DNA from: Siniperca chuatsi
Taxonomy: Eukaryota; Chordata; Actinopteri; Centrarchiformes; Sinipercidae
Length of the DNA: 64,000 nt
NCBI RefSeq assembly: GCF_020085105.1
Contig: NC_058053.1
Span: 2,853,388 to 2,917,387 of the forward strand
Direction of reading: 5' to 3'
The translations under genes and the position numbers were made by a program. The notes beneath the pieces were generated by a model that was given only the letters and a program-made list of their open reading frames with translations, was not told the origin of the DNA and did no database searches. Shown in pieces: positions 32,282-46,900 of this stretch (position 1 is its first letter; each line of letters begins with the position of its first letter).

Positions 32282-34894
32282 TTTATTTCTAGAGCAAACA
32301 ATTTTTTTTACATTGTTGCAAATCTATCACAGGTGGAAGTTAACAAAAAAAACCTTCTGTACAGTTTATCATGAGAGAACAAAATAAAATAAGATCAAAT
32401 AAAATATATAAATACAGGTATGAATATTACATGAGCGACTGAGACAAAAGAAAGACAGTGTACTGTATAACATGCATAGTGAACAGTTTGCAAGGAACAC
32501 CATCTTGTCTGTTTCTAGGACCAGTAATGTGATAACAGATGCTAATGACCAGTAGTTTGCCGATTGGTGAACTTTCCCCTTATGCCATGTGCAGATCTGC
32601 TTTAACTGGGAGAAGTCCTGTTACAAACAAAACTAGGCTTATTAATGGTTTTAAGAATTCAGGAGAAAGAAAAGTAAGGTGTAGTGCAGACAGGCGTATT
32701 ACAGAGTGCACAGGGCTGCATGTTGCTCAAATCCTTTTCAGTACCAATACTTAAAAAGCTACTTATAACACGTGTATAGTCTGTACATTCATTTACTTAA
32801 ATAACCACAACTGGCCCACTCTCAGTGGATTCCCTAAATGCAAACACCACTCAACTAAAACACTGAGTCCCACATTGTCCATCCAAAGACTCAGGCTGTC
32901 CCCAGGTGAAATACTTTCCCTTATTATATGATTAAATTGCTAGAAGTTAACAAATGATGGCAGCATTGAAAAGGCATGAGTCTGATCCCTTCCTACAATA
33001 GATTAATAACTGTACCATGATGATCCAGATCATATCCAACAATAAAAATCTGATCAGAGGGGGTTAACTCTTCCCAAACGGGGATCCATGGCTGGACTCG
33101 TATCTCTTTGGGGCCTCTGGGGTAAACTATGGGAACCCATCAACTTTGACAGTGATCTCATTTCAGGAATCCAACATTTTAAAGCTTCTTGATACCTCAA
33201 ACATAACACTGAAATTAAAAAACACAACCGTGCCCAGAGGTATGATTTCTCAGCTTAAATATACCAAAGACATAGTTTTGGTCACAGTTGTTGTGCCATT
33301 TTGTACCTTTAACATATGAGCATGGCTAACGTGACTACCTCCTTTACTGAAACATTAAAATTGAGGAGGAGTAATCTGATGATAGTTCAAGTGCACTTTA
33401 ACAGCCAAAAACCCGGGTCCTTCAAGTCAGCACAAAGTTGACATGTGCTGCAGGTTACATGCAAGCTATTTTGCTAATGTGCAAAAAAGTGAGATAGTCA
33501 AATGGTTCACTTTTCTTTTTTTTTACTTGATATTATGTAAAATTTTGCGAAGCAGCGGTCAAAAAGTGTATGTACAAAATACCTTTATTTGTGGATTTAC
33601 GGTTATTGCAGGAGCTGTGGTTACGTGAAGGGGAACTGAAGGAGATCCGAGGAAACAACTAATACTGTATTTGCATCAACACAGGTCAAGAATGCTGTCG
33701 GTCCCTTTTCCTGCAGATTCACATTTTGTGAGAGCCAAGAGTTACAGTGCTGTCCGTCTCATTCACTCTCCGCGGTCCCAGTCAACAAACCTTAGTGTGT
33801 GTAAAGTGAATAAGGCCTGGTAATGTCTTGTCGACTGTCTTGGATCGCTTCCAACTCCAAGCAGGGAAAACATCTGCAGTATTTACAGAGGACTTCCTCT
33901 TCAAACAGAGTCACTCGACTGAGCAGCAGCCTCAGAGATTTACAGGTACGATGCCACACATGTTTGTGAAAGCACTGTTTTCAAACAAACACAACAGGAA
34001 AGGTCCGTGTGAAAATACTGCAACTTTTCATAGCCTCAGCTTCTGCTGTCTGCTGATCGTGAATTTCAAGACAAGTTCAGACAACTTTAATTGTGCCGTG
34101 ATTTCATCTTCGGTACCTTAAAATAAAGATTTGCACAAAATTTGAAGGATTGTCAATTCTGAGCTGACAAGTGATCTTTTGGCAACTTGTTACCTTAAGT
34201 GAAAAAGGGGGATTAAATTGATGAAGCCACTCTTAATTACAAATTAGCATTAAAAAAAGACACACAGGCTTCTATGAGCCATGATCAATAAACTTAAAAC
34301 ATTAACTAAAAATGCTCATACAGTACTTTCTTTTTTTCTGTCAAATTGTTCCCTTACACATTTCTTTTTTCCTCCTTATAATATTTGGTTTTTATGCTCC
34401 CCAAACTAGAATTCATCCCAAAACCTATGGGCTTATTACCATCACTGGGCCAGCCAAATGACATTTTCTCCACTCTGATGATGAATATTTCACGGCATCA
34501 TGTATGAAATCCTTATTCTACCAAATCTGAGGGCTCAAGGAGAAACATGCTTCCATTGACAAAAGGCGGTGTGGAGGTTGTGGGAACTGTGGAGGAAGAG
34601 AAAGTGCATTTCCTAGATCCAAAAACTCCAAATGTGTTGATTCCCTCCCCACCAGTCTAAAACCAAGCCACAGTTACATTCAAAAGTTTCTAGAGCAAAG
34701 GTGGGGAGGAGGAACTAAATGACAAATAGGTTGCTGACAGGATCTCCTCGAAACAGGAGAAAAATGCAGCGAAGCTCGAGTTATGAGGAGGAGGAGGAGG
34801 AGGAGGGGAAGCTCAGAGACAAGAAGCGTGTCTATGCCCTGGAAATCCTCGAACGCCGTCCGTCCACAGGGTTTCCAAATGAAACCTCCCTCCA
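32282..34894 (-). other. clasp1: clasp1 3' UTR with two candidate poly(A) signals
   Basis: No exon or repeat family was recognised in this stretch. AATAAA on the minus strand occurs at 33584-33589 and 32282-32287, giving 3' UTRs of about 1.3 or 2.6 kb. A GGA repeat (34786-34806) sits about 90 nt after the stop. The end of transcription is not determined. Confidence 0.4.
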
Positions 34895-34981
34895 TTAACT
34901 GTGAGAGGAGACGTCCGAGGAACTGCTGCTATTGCTGTTGGTCGTCTGGGCCCGCTTGATGTACAGGTTCAGTAACTTCAT
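34895..34981 (-). CDS. clasp1: clasp1 last coding exon
   Basis: It encodes MKLLNLYIKRAQTTNSNSSS, SSDVSSHS, then TAA at 34895-34897. Acceptor TTTGCAG. The C-terminal serine run matches CLASP1. Confidence 0.96.
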   Translation of the reverse strand: MKLLNLYIKRAQTTNSNSSSSSDVSSHS

Positions 34982-37900
34982 CTGCAAACAAGCAAAGACA
35001 AGAGATGCTAATGTTTTCCTCAGCACAGTGTAATTATGTATGTTGAGTAGTAGTATCACATCTGACATGCCTTTAAGGTCTTAAAGGGACAGCTCACCCC
35101 AAAATCAGAAATACATATTTCACCTCTTACCTGTAGTGCTATTTATCCATCTACATGGTTTTGCATTTTTTGAATATAATGGGACTACATGGCACTCTGC
35201 TTGTGGTGCTCAAAGCGCCTTATTCCAATAGGCTAGAAAACACAGGACCATCTCTTATGAAAGGAAAGTGCTGTGAAAATGATGAAGAACCAACAGGTAA
35301 TCTCTTCATTTAATGCTCTCAAACACACTGCTGACTATCACATGTGCAGAAGAGCTCAAAGGGAAACACTGAAACTTTAATTCCTACGTCATTCAATCAA
35401 AATATATTTTTCATTGATATTGGCAACATTGTTCAGGTATACTTTCTAATGCCTTGATGTGTGCTTAGGATGAATAAGCATTAAATGCAAAAACTGTTAC
35501 AGGATTTCAAGGCCTAGTGTATGTTCATATTCTCTTGAATATGTACTTTACTAACTCATCTCTCCATTCAGGTTAACCTGACCCTCAGACCTCAACCCTT
35601 GCATAACCCAAGGACACATGTTGTAGTGAAAGTAGGGCGAATATGACCATGTGCTTTATAATTGGACAACAGCTTGAAGCCTGCTGAGAAATAACAACAT
35701 GGGAAGGTGATAAGGCTGTGCGTCTGTTGTAGAGGATCTGGTTACTGTGTGTGTGTGTGTGTGAGAATGCAAAGACTTGGTGCCGTCAGTACCTTGCTGC
35801 CTGTGAGCTGTGCCAGGTGGGGTTTGAGGTCCTCGCCAATCACAGAGTAGATAGCCACCAGACAGAACACGCTGGCCTTGCGAACGCTGCTCTCTGTGTT
35901 GTCATAGCCCTGCAGAGACAAGGCAGCATCAGGCACCACATGTGCGCACACACACACAAACACACAAACACACAAGGGGTCAGCAGGAACGTGGGAGGAG
36001 TCGCAAAGAGTGCCGAGTACACTCAAACATTTCCAGGGACAAATAAGGCAAATAATTCCCAGTGTCCAAATATGAACATTGTCCAAATATGCCTTTTTGG
36101 AGCCGACAAGGATGTTTCTGCTCTGTCTGTCTGTTATTTAGTCCATATCAATTACAACAAGCATTTAACACTGTTGTCGAGCAAACAATGTTTATTCAAT
36201 TTTTTTAAAAGCCTATCATTTTTGCGGCTGTGAGTGTCCAGTCAGGACTAAAGAGAAAAAATATTTCAGGTAACTAAGAGAATTAAATCTAATCTAAGCC
36301 ATAAACGTGTAAATATAACAATCCAAATCTAGACTTCTTTGAAAACTCTTGCAGCGTCTGAACTAACAGCTTGTAATGTTTTAGCCTCAGATGCCGACCT
36401 GAAGGAGTCCAGGAATGATGTCGGGCAGCAGCTGCAGTAAGGAGTCCTTGGCGATGCGTTCAATGACTTTGGTTTGCATCTTAATGGCAGCCAGGTTTAT
36501 GGGGTAGTCGGCTGTCTGCACAATAGGGCACAGCACCTTGATGCACTGCTCCGGGTGGATGGAGCCGGCCAGGGTGGACGCTGCCTCCTCGGCTGCACGC
36601 ACCACCTACAAGCACACGCATGCATACACATTGAGATCAATAATATAATGTGGAGAAAAAAAATAATTATATATTATATTTGTGTCATTCTGAGAATCAA
36701 ACTTTACTTTCCAACTGGTGCCTTATTGGGAATAACAAGTGGGCATCTTCCATAAGAGATCCAAACCACTTAATGGACTTTAATATCAAAAGCATTTCTC
36801 TGCTGGAAAATGATACATACACAAGATATGTAATATTTTGTGCACCCACAATTGTAGATAATACATAGTTAAAGATGTACCACTTTCCCTACGAAGAAAT
36901 CACTTCGATCAAAAGGTCCTTATTTAGGCAACAGGAACACCCTAAAGGTCTATTTTGGCAATTTTGTATTCTGGATGTTGTATTTTTGATGGATTAGTCT
37001 AATTTGTTGTCTGACTTTGAACGCTGATTCCTTATCCCAAACTGCATCATTATTGATCTGGAAGTTTCATCAAAGGGTAGTCTCAATGTTTACTTTGTGT
37101 ATTTTATGTTCAATTTGTTATCAGCATTTGATCTTTGTTTACCCACTCTGTGTACCCGCTGCACACCTGACTGTCCTGGTAGGAGGATTTCTCTCTCTCT
37201 GTTCTCTCTCTGAGGGTCAAAGGTCGGGGTTATTGTGTTCAGCTACTGGCATTGTTCTCATACTGATTGTCTTAATGATGAGGGTACCATGGAGCCTTTT
37301 AAAACTTTTAAAACCAACAATTATTAACTTTTTAAACTCTAGGCTGTTTTATATGTCTTAGGCATGCCATATCTTGGCATGTGTGTGGTGTTACACATAT
37401 TCTATAAAACTTTTCAAAATAAAAATTAAAAGGTTTTTACACAATTTGAAAGTTTGTCCAACGTTTTTGTTGAAAATACAAAAGTTTTATTAAAGGTTTA
37501 TGAATTAATAGAGGAAAATGTCATTTTCTGTCTCCGTACTGAATAATAGAGTAAAACTATGTTTTTCTTTGAATGTACAAAGATTTACATTTGAAGCTGC
37601 ACAAATACTTTTTTTATATTAACAATGGATCTAATGACTATGTGTAATGTGAGGGGTCACTTGTATTGATGAACTCAGAGAGAATTATCACCAACTATGC
37701 AGCTCTCGACAGAGCCATTTAGCCTATTTTAGCTCACTGTTTTGGTTTTCCGACCCGCAAACTCTCCTCTCATCAAAGTTGATAAACCCACTGTACGCTA
37801 CCTGCTCAGCACCAAATGGCAGACACACAAAGTTAGCAGCTAGCTGGTGAACATGGTAGAGTATTTAGCAGCTAAAGACACAGATATTGCCCTCATGAGT

Positions 37901-40900
37901 TGGTGGAGACCAAAACAGATCACATATTACACTTAGATTCATCAAGTGGACACAAACGTGACTCCAAATGATTGCAAATGTTGCTCCGTATCTGCCAGAT
38001 GTATAAATAGGCAACAGTTTGCTAACACATTATCCATAATATGTCAATGTTGCGTTCTCAGCTTGTTCCGGTGTCCCCAAGTGAACCCCCCCATTAATGC
38101 AGCTTTAAAATAAAGCAATGTGGTGTATTCTGCTATTTTTATGTGGGCGCTGTATACCTCCTTGTGAGAGTCTTTATGAGCCTCCAGGGTCTTCATGATG
38201 GTTAGCTCAGCATAGTTTTTGAAGCGGGCCGGCTGGTTCCTCAGAATTTCTTTCAGCACACGCAGGGCCATGGCTCGGATGATGTGCTGGGGGAAACAGT
38301 GGCATGGGCAATCAGTTAAAAGTAGAAATATCCTGCTATTTCATACTTGAATCCTTGCTGAATATCCACACATACCTACACTCACTCAATTTCTTGAGAT
38401 TATGAGAAGTGTGATTCCCACTGGTGTTTTTTAAGCTCAGTGGGAATCAATATCCTCCGCACACAAACATTCACACAGTTTTATCGTATGATAATTATCA
38501 AACCTCTATAGAAGCACACACACTCAGAGTCACATGTAGAGCCATCAGAGAACGTACATCTTTATCTCCCAGTGTCTCCAGCAGGAGGAGGAGAATAGTT
38601 TTAAAGTGTTCATCCCACACAGCCAGGCTGTCTTCACGTGTGATCTTCAGCAACTCCACCAGGGCGCCTTTGCGCTCCTCAGAACGCTCGTTGTGATTGG
38701 ACAGTTCCTTAAGCAGGTCGGCTACCAGGTCTGAGTGGTCCTGACCGACTGCTCGCCAAGAGAGGATGAGAGGAATAAGTTACACATCAAATTACACATC
38801 ACAAATACAGCTACTGACATCTTGCCATGGCCAAAACAGTCATCCATCAGTCATTTATTCTGTAATCAGTCTTCAATTTATTCAAGACTAGTAGAAAAAA
38901 CTTCCACTGCTTTGGGATAATTTGACCTGTTTCCAATGAAAATAAATGTACTAGTAAAGTAATCTCTCTTATTCCGTCTGTCATGTCATAATGGATTGTA
39001 ATTTAAAATCTCAATTTAAATATACATGTTCTCACTTGTTTAGAGAAAGTTACACTTTTAAGACTGAATATAAAGTGACACGATATGCCAAGATGGACAG
39101 TGTAGTGCATTCTGTGTGAGAAATACATCTCTGAATGCACAGCAAAGTTAACAGCTGGGTATGCCATGAAGGCCTGAAGTCATAGCACAACAGGACTTAA
39201 ATGTTACATTTCAGAAATGTATTTGGCAGCCTGGAATTTGACCATTTTAAATGGAAGATGACATTAAAAGGCCTAAGAATTTGACCAAAAAAAATAAAAG
39301 TTTGCATATACAGTGGAAGGATGGGTGTGCAACTAAATTATAATATGTGATGTTATTTATTTTTTCAATGGGTGTCCATGACAGGTTGGACAGAATGTAC
39401 TTGTGCCCTTTATATTATATATATATATTATAGGTAGGTGTTAGTGTGATTAAGCTATTATCATGTATTATGTTCTGGAGCTGCAGGTACAGACATTCAA
39501 TTGTTGAGAATATAATGCTATTCATTATGCCATAAGCTAGATCTCTAAAGACGTATTAGACATACTAACACATTAAAACATTCAGTTCATCACAGAGAAT
39601 GCCACAACCATTAGTAAAAGCATCAACCCGGCAGCTAGTTCTGCGGTAAAGGCAGGAAAGGTTGGACTTAGGGAACACACAGGTTAAAAGAATTTAGAAG
39701 ACCATGAAAAAATGGTGATGGGAATTGAGAGAGCTGAGTGAATAATGCACAAAGGGTGAGTTGAGTGAAGGTGCAGTCAGTATATCAGTCAGACAGTCGT
39801 TCAGTCATCAAGTCCCTCAGTCAGTTTCTCAGACAGTCGGCAAGACAGTCAGGCAGGGGAGGCATCTTTACCAGGAGCAAAGACCTTGGGGAGCATCATC
39901 TTGTTTTCACCACTTTCCTGCCGTCGGCCTGGAGAGGAGGGGGGTGGAGGAGGGATGGAGGTGGAGGTGGGGGAGGTGAGGGACAGAGGGGAGACAGGAG
40001 GGTGCAGAACAAAGGATGCGATGACGACAAAACAACTGACGCACGGACTGGCTTGTGTCTTACAACAGAGGAGCAGCAGACTCACACACCCGTGTTTGTG
40101 GTAAACACAACGCAGAGAAAGTTTCACCTCTTCTATTTCTTGTGTCAACGTGTATAAATGCAATGTTGAAACAACTAACCAAGTGAACAGTCAGAGCTGA
40201 CTACAAATAATTACTGCCACATTTGTGGTTGAGGTAATGTCTTGTTTTAAGTCTCAACATCACTTAACAGAAGCCTTCCTTTATGTTGTCAAAACGACAC
40301 GACGCATTACACAATGGGGGAATGGTGGACGACAGACAGGTCAGCAGAATGATAGATAGGTCGGAAGAACCATAAGGGAAAAGTCAAGACTGCAGGCTTG
40401 TGCCCTTGTAATTCTTTTTCACAGACGCACTAAGTGGACACAACTCCTCCTCGTCCCGTGACTATCTTTTCACGTTTGATCAGAACTATTAAAGGCAGCA
40501 AACAACAACAAAGAAATAACAGTTTCATCAAAATTACAAAAATAAACTCTCATATTTTCTTCACTTATGCCACTAGAAGCTCGAAAGTACAAAACATTGT
40601 GACCCTTAGGAGTAAGCATATACTGTAAGACACAGAATAAATGAATGTTAGTGAGAACAAAACATTTCAGTTGTCCGTTTCAGTTGTCTAAGACTTTCCA
40701 ATAGAGAATGTAATGACACATTTTAGTGTTGAAGGTGCTTCAATATCGTGTTTAAGACATTTTGTGTAGTGCAGCTGTACGAGTTCTGAGAATAATGCCT
40801 TTAAAAGTGTTTGCTGAAACCACAGTTTGAGAAGTGTATGCAAGACGGTTTCAGCACATTCTGAGCATGTGTGAGATGTATATTGTGTGTAAGTGACAAG

Positions 40901-43900
40901 GTTTGAACTCATATTGCACGTCCAACAGCGTGCAAGCAGTACATTCAAACCACTTTGTTGCAGAACAAGACAGCTTCTAAAACTCAAAATCTGTGTGCTT
41001 ATATGTTTGTACAGTACATTGTGATGTTGTATGATTTCTGTCTGCTGCAATAATTACAGTTATGAACTCACAGTCGCGGAACTGCTCCACGTCATCATCA
41101 AAGACGGCCTCCTTCAGGGCGCTCTTGTCATATGTGCAGATGGTTTCTCCGTAGCCATAAGGAGCGAACTCACGGCTCCGTGGCCCAGAGAACGAGCGAG
41201 GTGACGGCGTGTTGAGTAGTGAGGTCTTGTTGTCTAAGGCGGTGCGACCCCCTTCCACCATGTCTAAGCCCAGGCGGGCGTCAGAGCCAGGAGAGGACGC
41301 TACGCCTTCCCTTCCTGCCTGTAAGACAGAGGGGAAGGTGGGAGGAGGGAGAATTGGAGACAGGATTAACGACAATGTTTTTAATTCTAGTTGTCCAACT
41401 CCATCTACAGCAATTCCTTTTTTGTCTCAAAACATTTGTGTTCTCAGAAAATTGTTCCTTCAGCATGGTTCAATGCAAAGTCTACAAGACCATAAAAATA
41501 TGAGCGCAACATATGTGTACTGGAAGTATTGTACTCTCCGCTTGCAATTATGGGCTTAAACTGCAGAGCTTCTAAAAGAAGCGTGTGTTTAGAGTAATCT
41601 GAAAATTGTTTTTCCATGGGAGCACCTGGAGCTTTCAAATCATTTGATTTGCCATTACATAACAGGGGCTCAACACTGCGACTGTTGCCTGAGAAGCCCA
41701 GTTCAGCCCCCAGTGTGATGTGGATAAGAATTAGCCTGGATCGGAAGAGGCTTGCCCAGTAGCTGCCGACCTCCAAGAACCTCTCCTGCCTCTCACATAC
41801 CCTGTATCCTGCTGGCCTGACTCCAAACTCCTAATTTTGGCTTAGTAAATGCAGCAATGATTGTGAGGCTTCGGCAGTCTCAGTTAAAGAAATCAAGTGG
41901 GTAGCATCCAGAGTTGTAGTTGTAGTATAAAACTCCCTCTTTGTGTTTCCACAGACAGTGTTTCTGTTTGAGCTGTGTTGGAGGGATAGTAACAGAAACA
42001 GGGAATCTGTGGATGATATCGACTTGATTTGATTAACTCACACTGCAGAAGCCTCATATTAGCTACTAATAAACTTTGGAATACATTTTTGCACTGAACT
42101 GTGGATTTTGAAAGCACATTAGAAAGGGATCTCTTAATGGCGAGTATGAACAGTAGGAATGATTACAGCAAGACTAACCTTAAGTTGAGAGACAATTGCT
42201 TGACTTTTGTGCAAATCCAAACGGTTGTGATAGTGGTACAGAAAAATGATGCAACAAAGTGCCTGTGTAAAATTAAGCATTTAATCTTAATTATAAAATT
42301 AAAATTACATTTAATTAATTTTAAGCCTTTTATGCAAACACTGCAATGGTGGATACAGGCTTAAAACTCTTAAAGTCATTTTTCAAGCAGGAATTTTTCA
42401 TGAAAATGCTGCTAGTTGAAAATGTTATGACTTACTGCATCATCCCTCTTGCCCTCCTGTCTGATTGGCTCATTCAGGTCCTCCTGGCTCCGGTAGCTGA
42501 AGCTCTGGATGGCCTCGGTGACACCGCGCAGCGAGCTGTAGATCTCTTCCGAGTTCATGTTCTCGGTGTCATACTCCATCATGCTACCAGACACACAACA
42601 CAGAAAGAAATACACACGAGATTTATATGAAATGCATATCTGAAGAAGATACACAAGCATGAATTTGTTTTGCCGCCATGCAAAGTGCTTTAGCTCTGCT
42701 TTTGACATACAACCAGATTAGTTTTTAGAAGGGGAAAGGTCAGCTGTAAGTAAACCATAATTTTATAGTCTATAGTTTATATTTTGAATTGGACACAAAC
42801 CACAGTATTAACCACACCTGATTAGAGATGATGGAGTAATATGCATTCAGTGAGAAATTGACATACAAGAAAACTGAAAGATACTCTCAACTGGTTTTTG
42901 AAACAGGAAATTTGGATAAGGAAAAGGATCAGGGTCTGGCTTCCTTGAGGGAATAATCTCCTTTGTGTCTCAGCCCGCCTCTTTACCTGGGTGAATATGC
43001 TCTGCGCAGGACCCTTAGGGAGGGGGCAGCAGGGGTGGAGTGGGGCGGAGGAGGAGGAGGAGGGGCAGGGGGGTGCTTTGACAGTCCGTCGACACCCCAA
43101 CCCCATAACCGACTGTTGCCACAGCGCAGCCGGGAGGGAAGGATGGACAGACAGGAGTGAGAGAGTGGGGCAAGGTGGATGGAAATCAACAAGTGGAGAC
43201 CACAAGACGAGACAAGAGAAAGGGGGAGAAGGAGAAAAACAACACGTGTGCAGAAAGAGAAAGAGAAAAGACAAACAGAAACTAGTCTGAGCTTTAAGGT
43301 TAATGGAAAGTGTTAATTTAGAGGAAAGCATTGGAAAGTAGCAGAATCCCACAAAGTCAGCTTTACATGAAATTAAAATTCTCCCCATCATGAGTGAGGG
43401 GCTATTTTCCACATGTTTTAGCCAGAATGATTGAACATGAATGTACTTCAGGTTCAACTAAGGTAAATACAACCAGAAAATACAATAGCTCCATTATCTA
43501 CGTTTCTGGGTTGCAGATACAAGGACTGTACAGTGCCGCAGGTGAATGAACCTCTCTGACCAACTCACTCAGTATGATGCTCCTACCAGCATGCCTGTTA
43601 GGTTGTGCGTTAGTTCAAATACAAATGCCCAATCGTGACAGCAGCAGCATCCATATGGTTAAACCACAGCCATGAATTAGGACAGGAGGTGTGGTGTAGA
43701 TGAAAGTTTAATAACAGATCGGTGATTAGCTACCTTGGAGACAGGCCTCCGTGGGAACAGTTTGTTGGAGAGGTGAGGGGGCTGGTTCTGCTGGGGGTGT
43801 GGCGTGGCGGCGTCCGGCCAATGGTGTTGCTCGGAGACCCCTGGAAGGCAAGGAAACATAGCTTAACAGTGTACTTGGCTTGGACAGATGAGCAGTTAGC

Positions 43901-46900
43901 ATCTGCCATCAGCGTAGGAATGTGTGTGAATCAGGTATGAATGCGATACGTTGTGTGTGTGTGTTGAGCGTTTTGAGTGGTCGGAAGACTAAAAGGCGCT
44001 ATACAAGTACAGTCCATTTACCATTACTGTTAGCGATGTTCACACAGACACTAACCTGGCACGTTTATCCTACACAGTTCACATGTACTTTGGCTTTCTT
44101 TCTGTGTCTAGCCATGCGGCCGCCGCTCAGCCCGGCCACCATTTTGAGTTAGATTTATTTAGTTTGACGCCATCTTGGACCCAAGCAGCCATTTCGGACA
44201 CACACAGACACACCCTTTGTTCTGTAGTTTAATGCATTTAGAGTTAGACTTCACATTGTGTGTTTTTGCTTTGTTTATCTTTTAATAAATGCTTGTGTAT
44301 AATTATGGCAGTTTCTTTAATGTTGCACAAGAGTGAGTCATTTGCCAACCTCTTCGATGCTGAACTCCAAATACTTTAACCTACTAGCTATCAATGGTAA
44401 TTCTGGTTATTGTTATTAATTTAATTATTAACCTGAGTTGCAAATTGATATTTTAGTGTATTATATGAGACTCAATCAATTGATTGGCTATGATTTTTCT
44501 TCTTAAAAAAGAGTGGTCCCCCCAAGTTATATTTATGATTACCTTTGATAATTTTGATGCCAAATTTAATTCATTTCACCTACTCAGCTTGTTGCTCTTT
44601 TAACCATTGTAAACGCCAACAGTGATAATGGTATTGAACATGAGTCATTATTAATGGTCAGTTTTTTCTTTGGCTTTTTGCTCTGCTGTTGCATGAAACC
44701 ATTTAAACAATGCCTTGCTCTTCTCCTGGCTAACTGGATCAGAGTTTACCTTTGCTCTGTGACATGCAGCCCTATTCCTATTAGACAATGGCATCTACGA
44801 ATACAAGTGCTTTAAAATAACAAAAGTGACTTTTATTGAATTAATTAAATGTCAATGTTGTCTTTGTTACAAATATGAAAATGCTTTATGTGTCTGAACA
44901 TTCATTTATCTTAAAAACACACGATAACTTGGCTTTTGTCATTCATTGTGGTATAACCTTTTCTTTTGTTGTACTGAATGCCGGATTTAAAACACACTTA
45001 ACTTAAACTATCTGGCCACCTGTGTCAAGTGATGACCTTGATCTCTAAAGTTTAATCTCAAGTTTCATACATAATAAAGAATTTTTCAAAAATGTTATAT
45101 TAAAAACACTTTTTATACAGTATGTTGTACTGAATGACTGAATTTTGTTATACATGGTATCTGAGAGCAAAAAGGTGAAATGATCAAATACTTTGGAGTG
45201 ATCAGTTAACATTGCTGCTGTATCGGGGGTCATCAGGTGTTTCTCAGGGTCCTCACAGACTGTCACATGACTATCAGCATGTGATGTGGTCTAAAATGAC
45301 GTTACACTGAATGATATTTGATAAGATCCATGTTTTGGGACAAAAGTATATCACATATTGCAATTTGTTTTTAACAATATTATAAAAATGCTTTTATATG
45401 TTGTTGAAAACACAATTATGCCAAATGCATTAATTTACCTTTTTATTATATTTTTGTACATTTTTTAAATAGTTTTCTTTTGAGACTTTTGCTTGGGACA
45501 GAATGACATTTTCACACTTTAGAGCCCCAAAATCCCATAATTTATAAAGGTTCACTGTTAATACATTACTGTATCAACATAAGAGCAAAAATAGATACAT
45601 TTTGTATACTTTTTTAAAAATATATTTATATTTAAAAAAAATAAAAATAAATACTCCGGGACAGAAAATGTACACGTCTCGTCTTTGACCCACTTAAGTC
45701 CTGAATCCAGACACTTATAACTGGTAACTACTATCCAGGCTAAAAGGTAACGAGCCCAGGGAGAGGTGAGCTGCTATAGAAGAGTCTAAAACCTACAGGA
45801 TTGTGGGGTGTCTGCATATTCCGCTGGTTTTTGTTTGGAATAGATTTTCTCTTTTGGATGAGGTTAGGGATGTAGAATACTTCATCACCTTGATTCATAG
45901 AAAAGCTATTTGGAACAAAATGAATGTCATGAGAGAGTCCATGCCCATTAAATGGACCTATGAAGTAACCACTCCCGTGTAGTGATAGGATTATGGGAAG
46001 GGGGGAAAATGCAGAGAATAGAGTTATGGTTGAGTTTGGAATATTGATGCATTAGAGGGGTTACCTGTATGAGGCATGGAGTGTCTCGGTTGCAGGAAGC
46101 AGCAGTGTATGGGAGGTGCAATATGGAATATGAGAGGTTGGCAGCTAACACCTTACTACCAGGTAGATTAGGATGAAGTCCTTAAAGATTGTGGGGTGTC
46201 TGACCTCTGATACAGGCAATCTAAAAGGAGTTATTACTCTCTCGCTAGTACTCATAATCTAGCTCATAGGACACAGTCCTCAAAGCATTAGCTATAGGAG
46301 GCAACAAGAATAGGTTAAAGAAGACGGTAGGAAGACGGTACTCGAGAACAGTGAAAGAGCGTCAAACGAATAGGCAGTCAAGTTCTGTAACAGGCAAAAG
46401 AGGTGCAAGCTGCTTGCCGAGCCTAGGTCCAGCAGAAGAGACTTTACAATATGAATGATATCAAATACCACAGTGTTTCATTTGACTTACCACACTGCTG
46501 CTGGTATTGCTGGAGTTCTTCAGGTGGTTGTGCAGCAGTTTGGTGGCTCCGTCTTGGAAAGTTTTGGGCAGAGCTCCCAGCAGCATGGTGAACTCTGGGG
46601 TGTTGAGCTCGAACAAAGCGATCAGCACCACCTGGGCCGCCTGGAGGCAGTGTAGTACGACAGGTTAGGACGGAGGACACAACAGCTTAGAAAAAGTTCA
46701 GATGGTTTCCTTGGTTCCAGAAATACCTTGACCATGTGTTTCTAACAGCTATTTCACAGCGAGTCACAGAAGCTGTACTGACATTTTTTTAAATATAAAA
46801 AAGCACAGATAATACAGGTCATGACAGTACAGCTTGTGACTGAATTGTGAATTGCTGTAATATTTGACAATTTTCCGCATGGTCAGTCAGCATCTGTAAA

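Noticed and set aside
39765..40157. 130-codon plus-strand ORF
   Set aside because: It is formed by the degenerate CAGT repeat and the antisense of the cassette exon, with no family resemblance.
42822..43457. 211-codon minus-strand ORF
   Set aside because: It runs across a clasp1 cassette exon in the wrong frame; the SRLWGWGVDGL frame is the real one.
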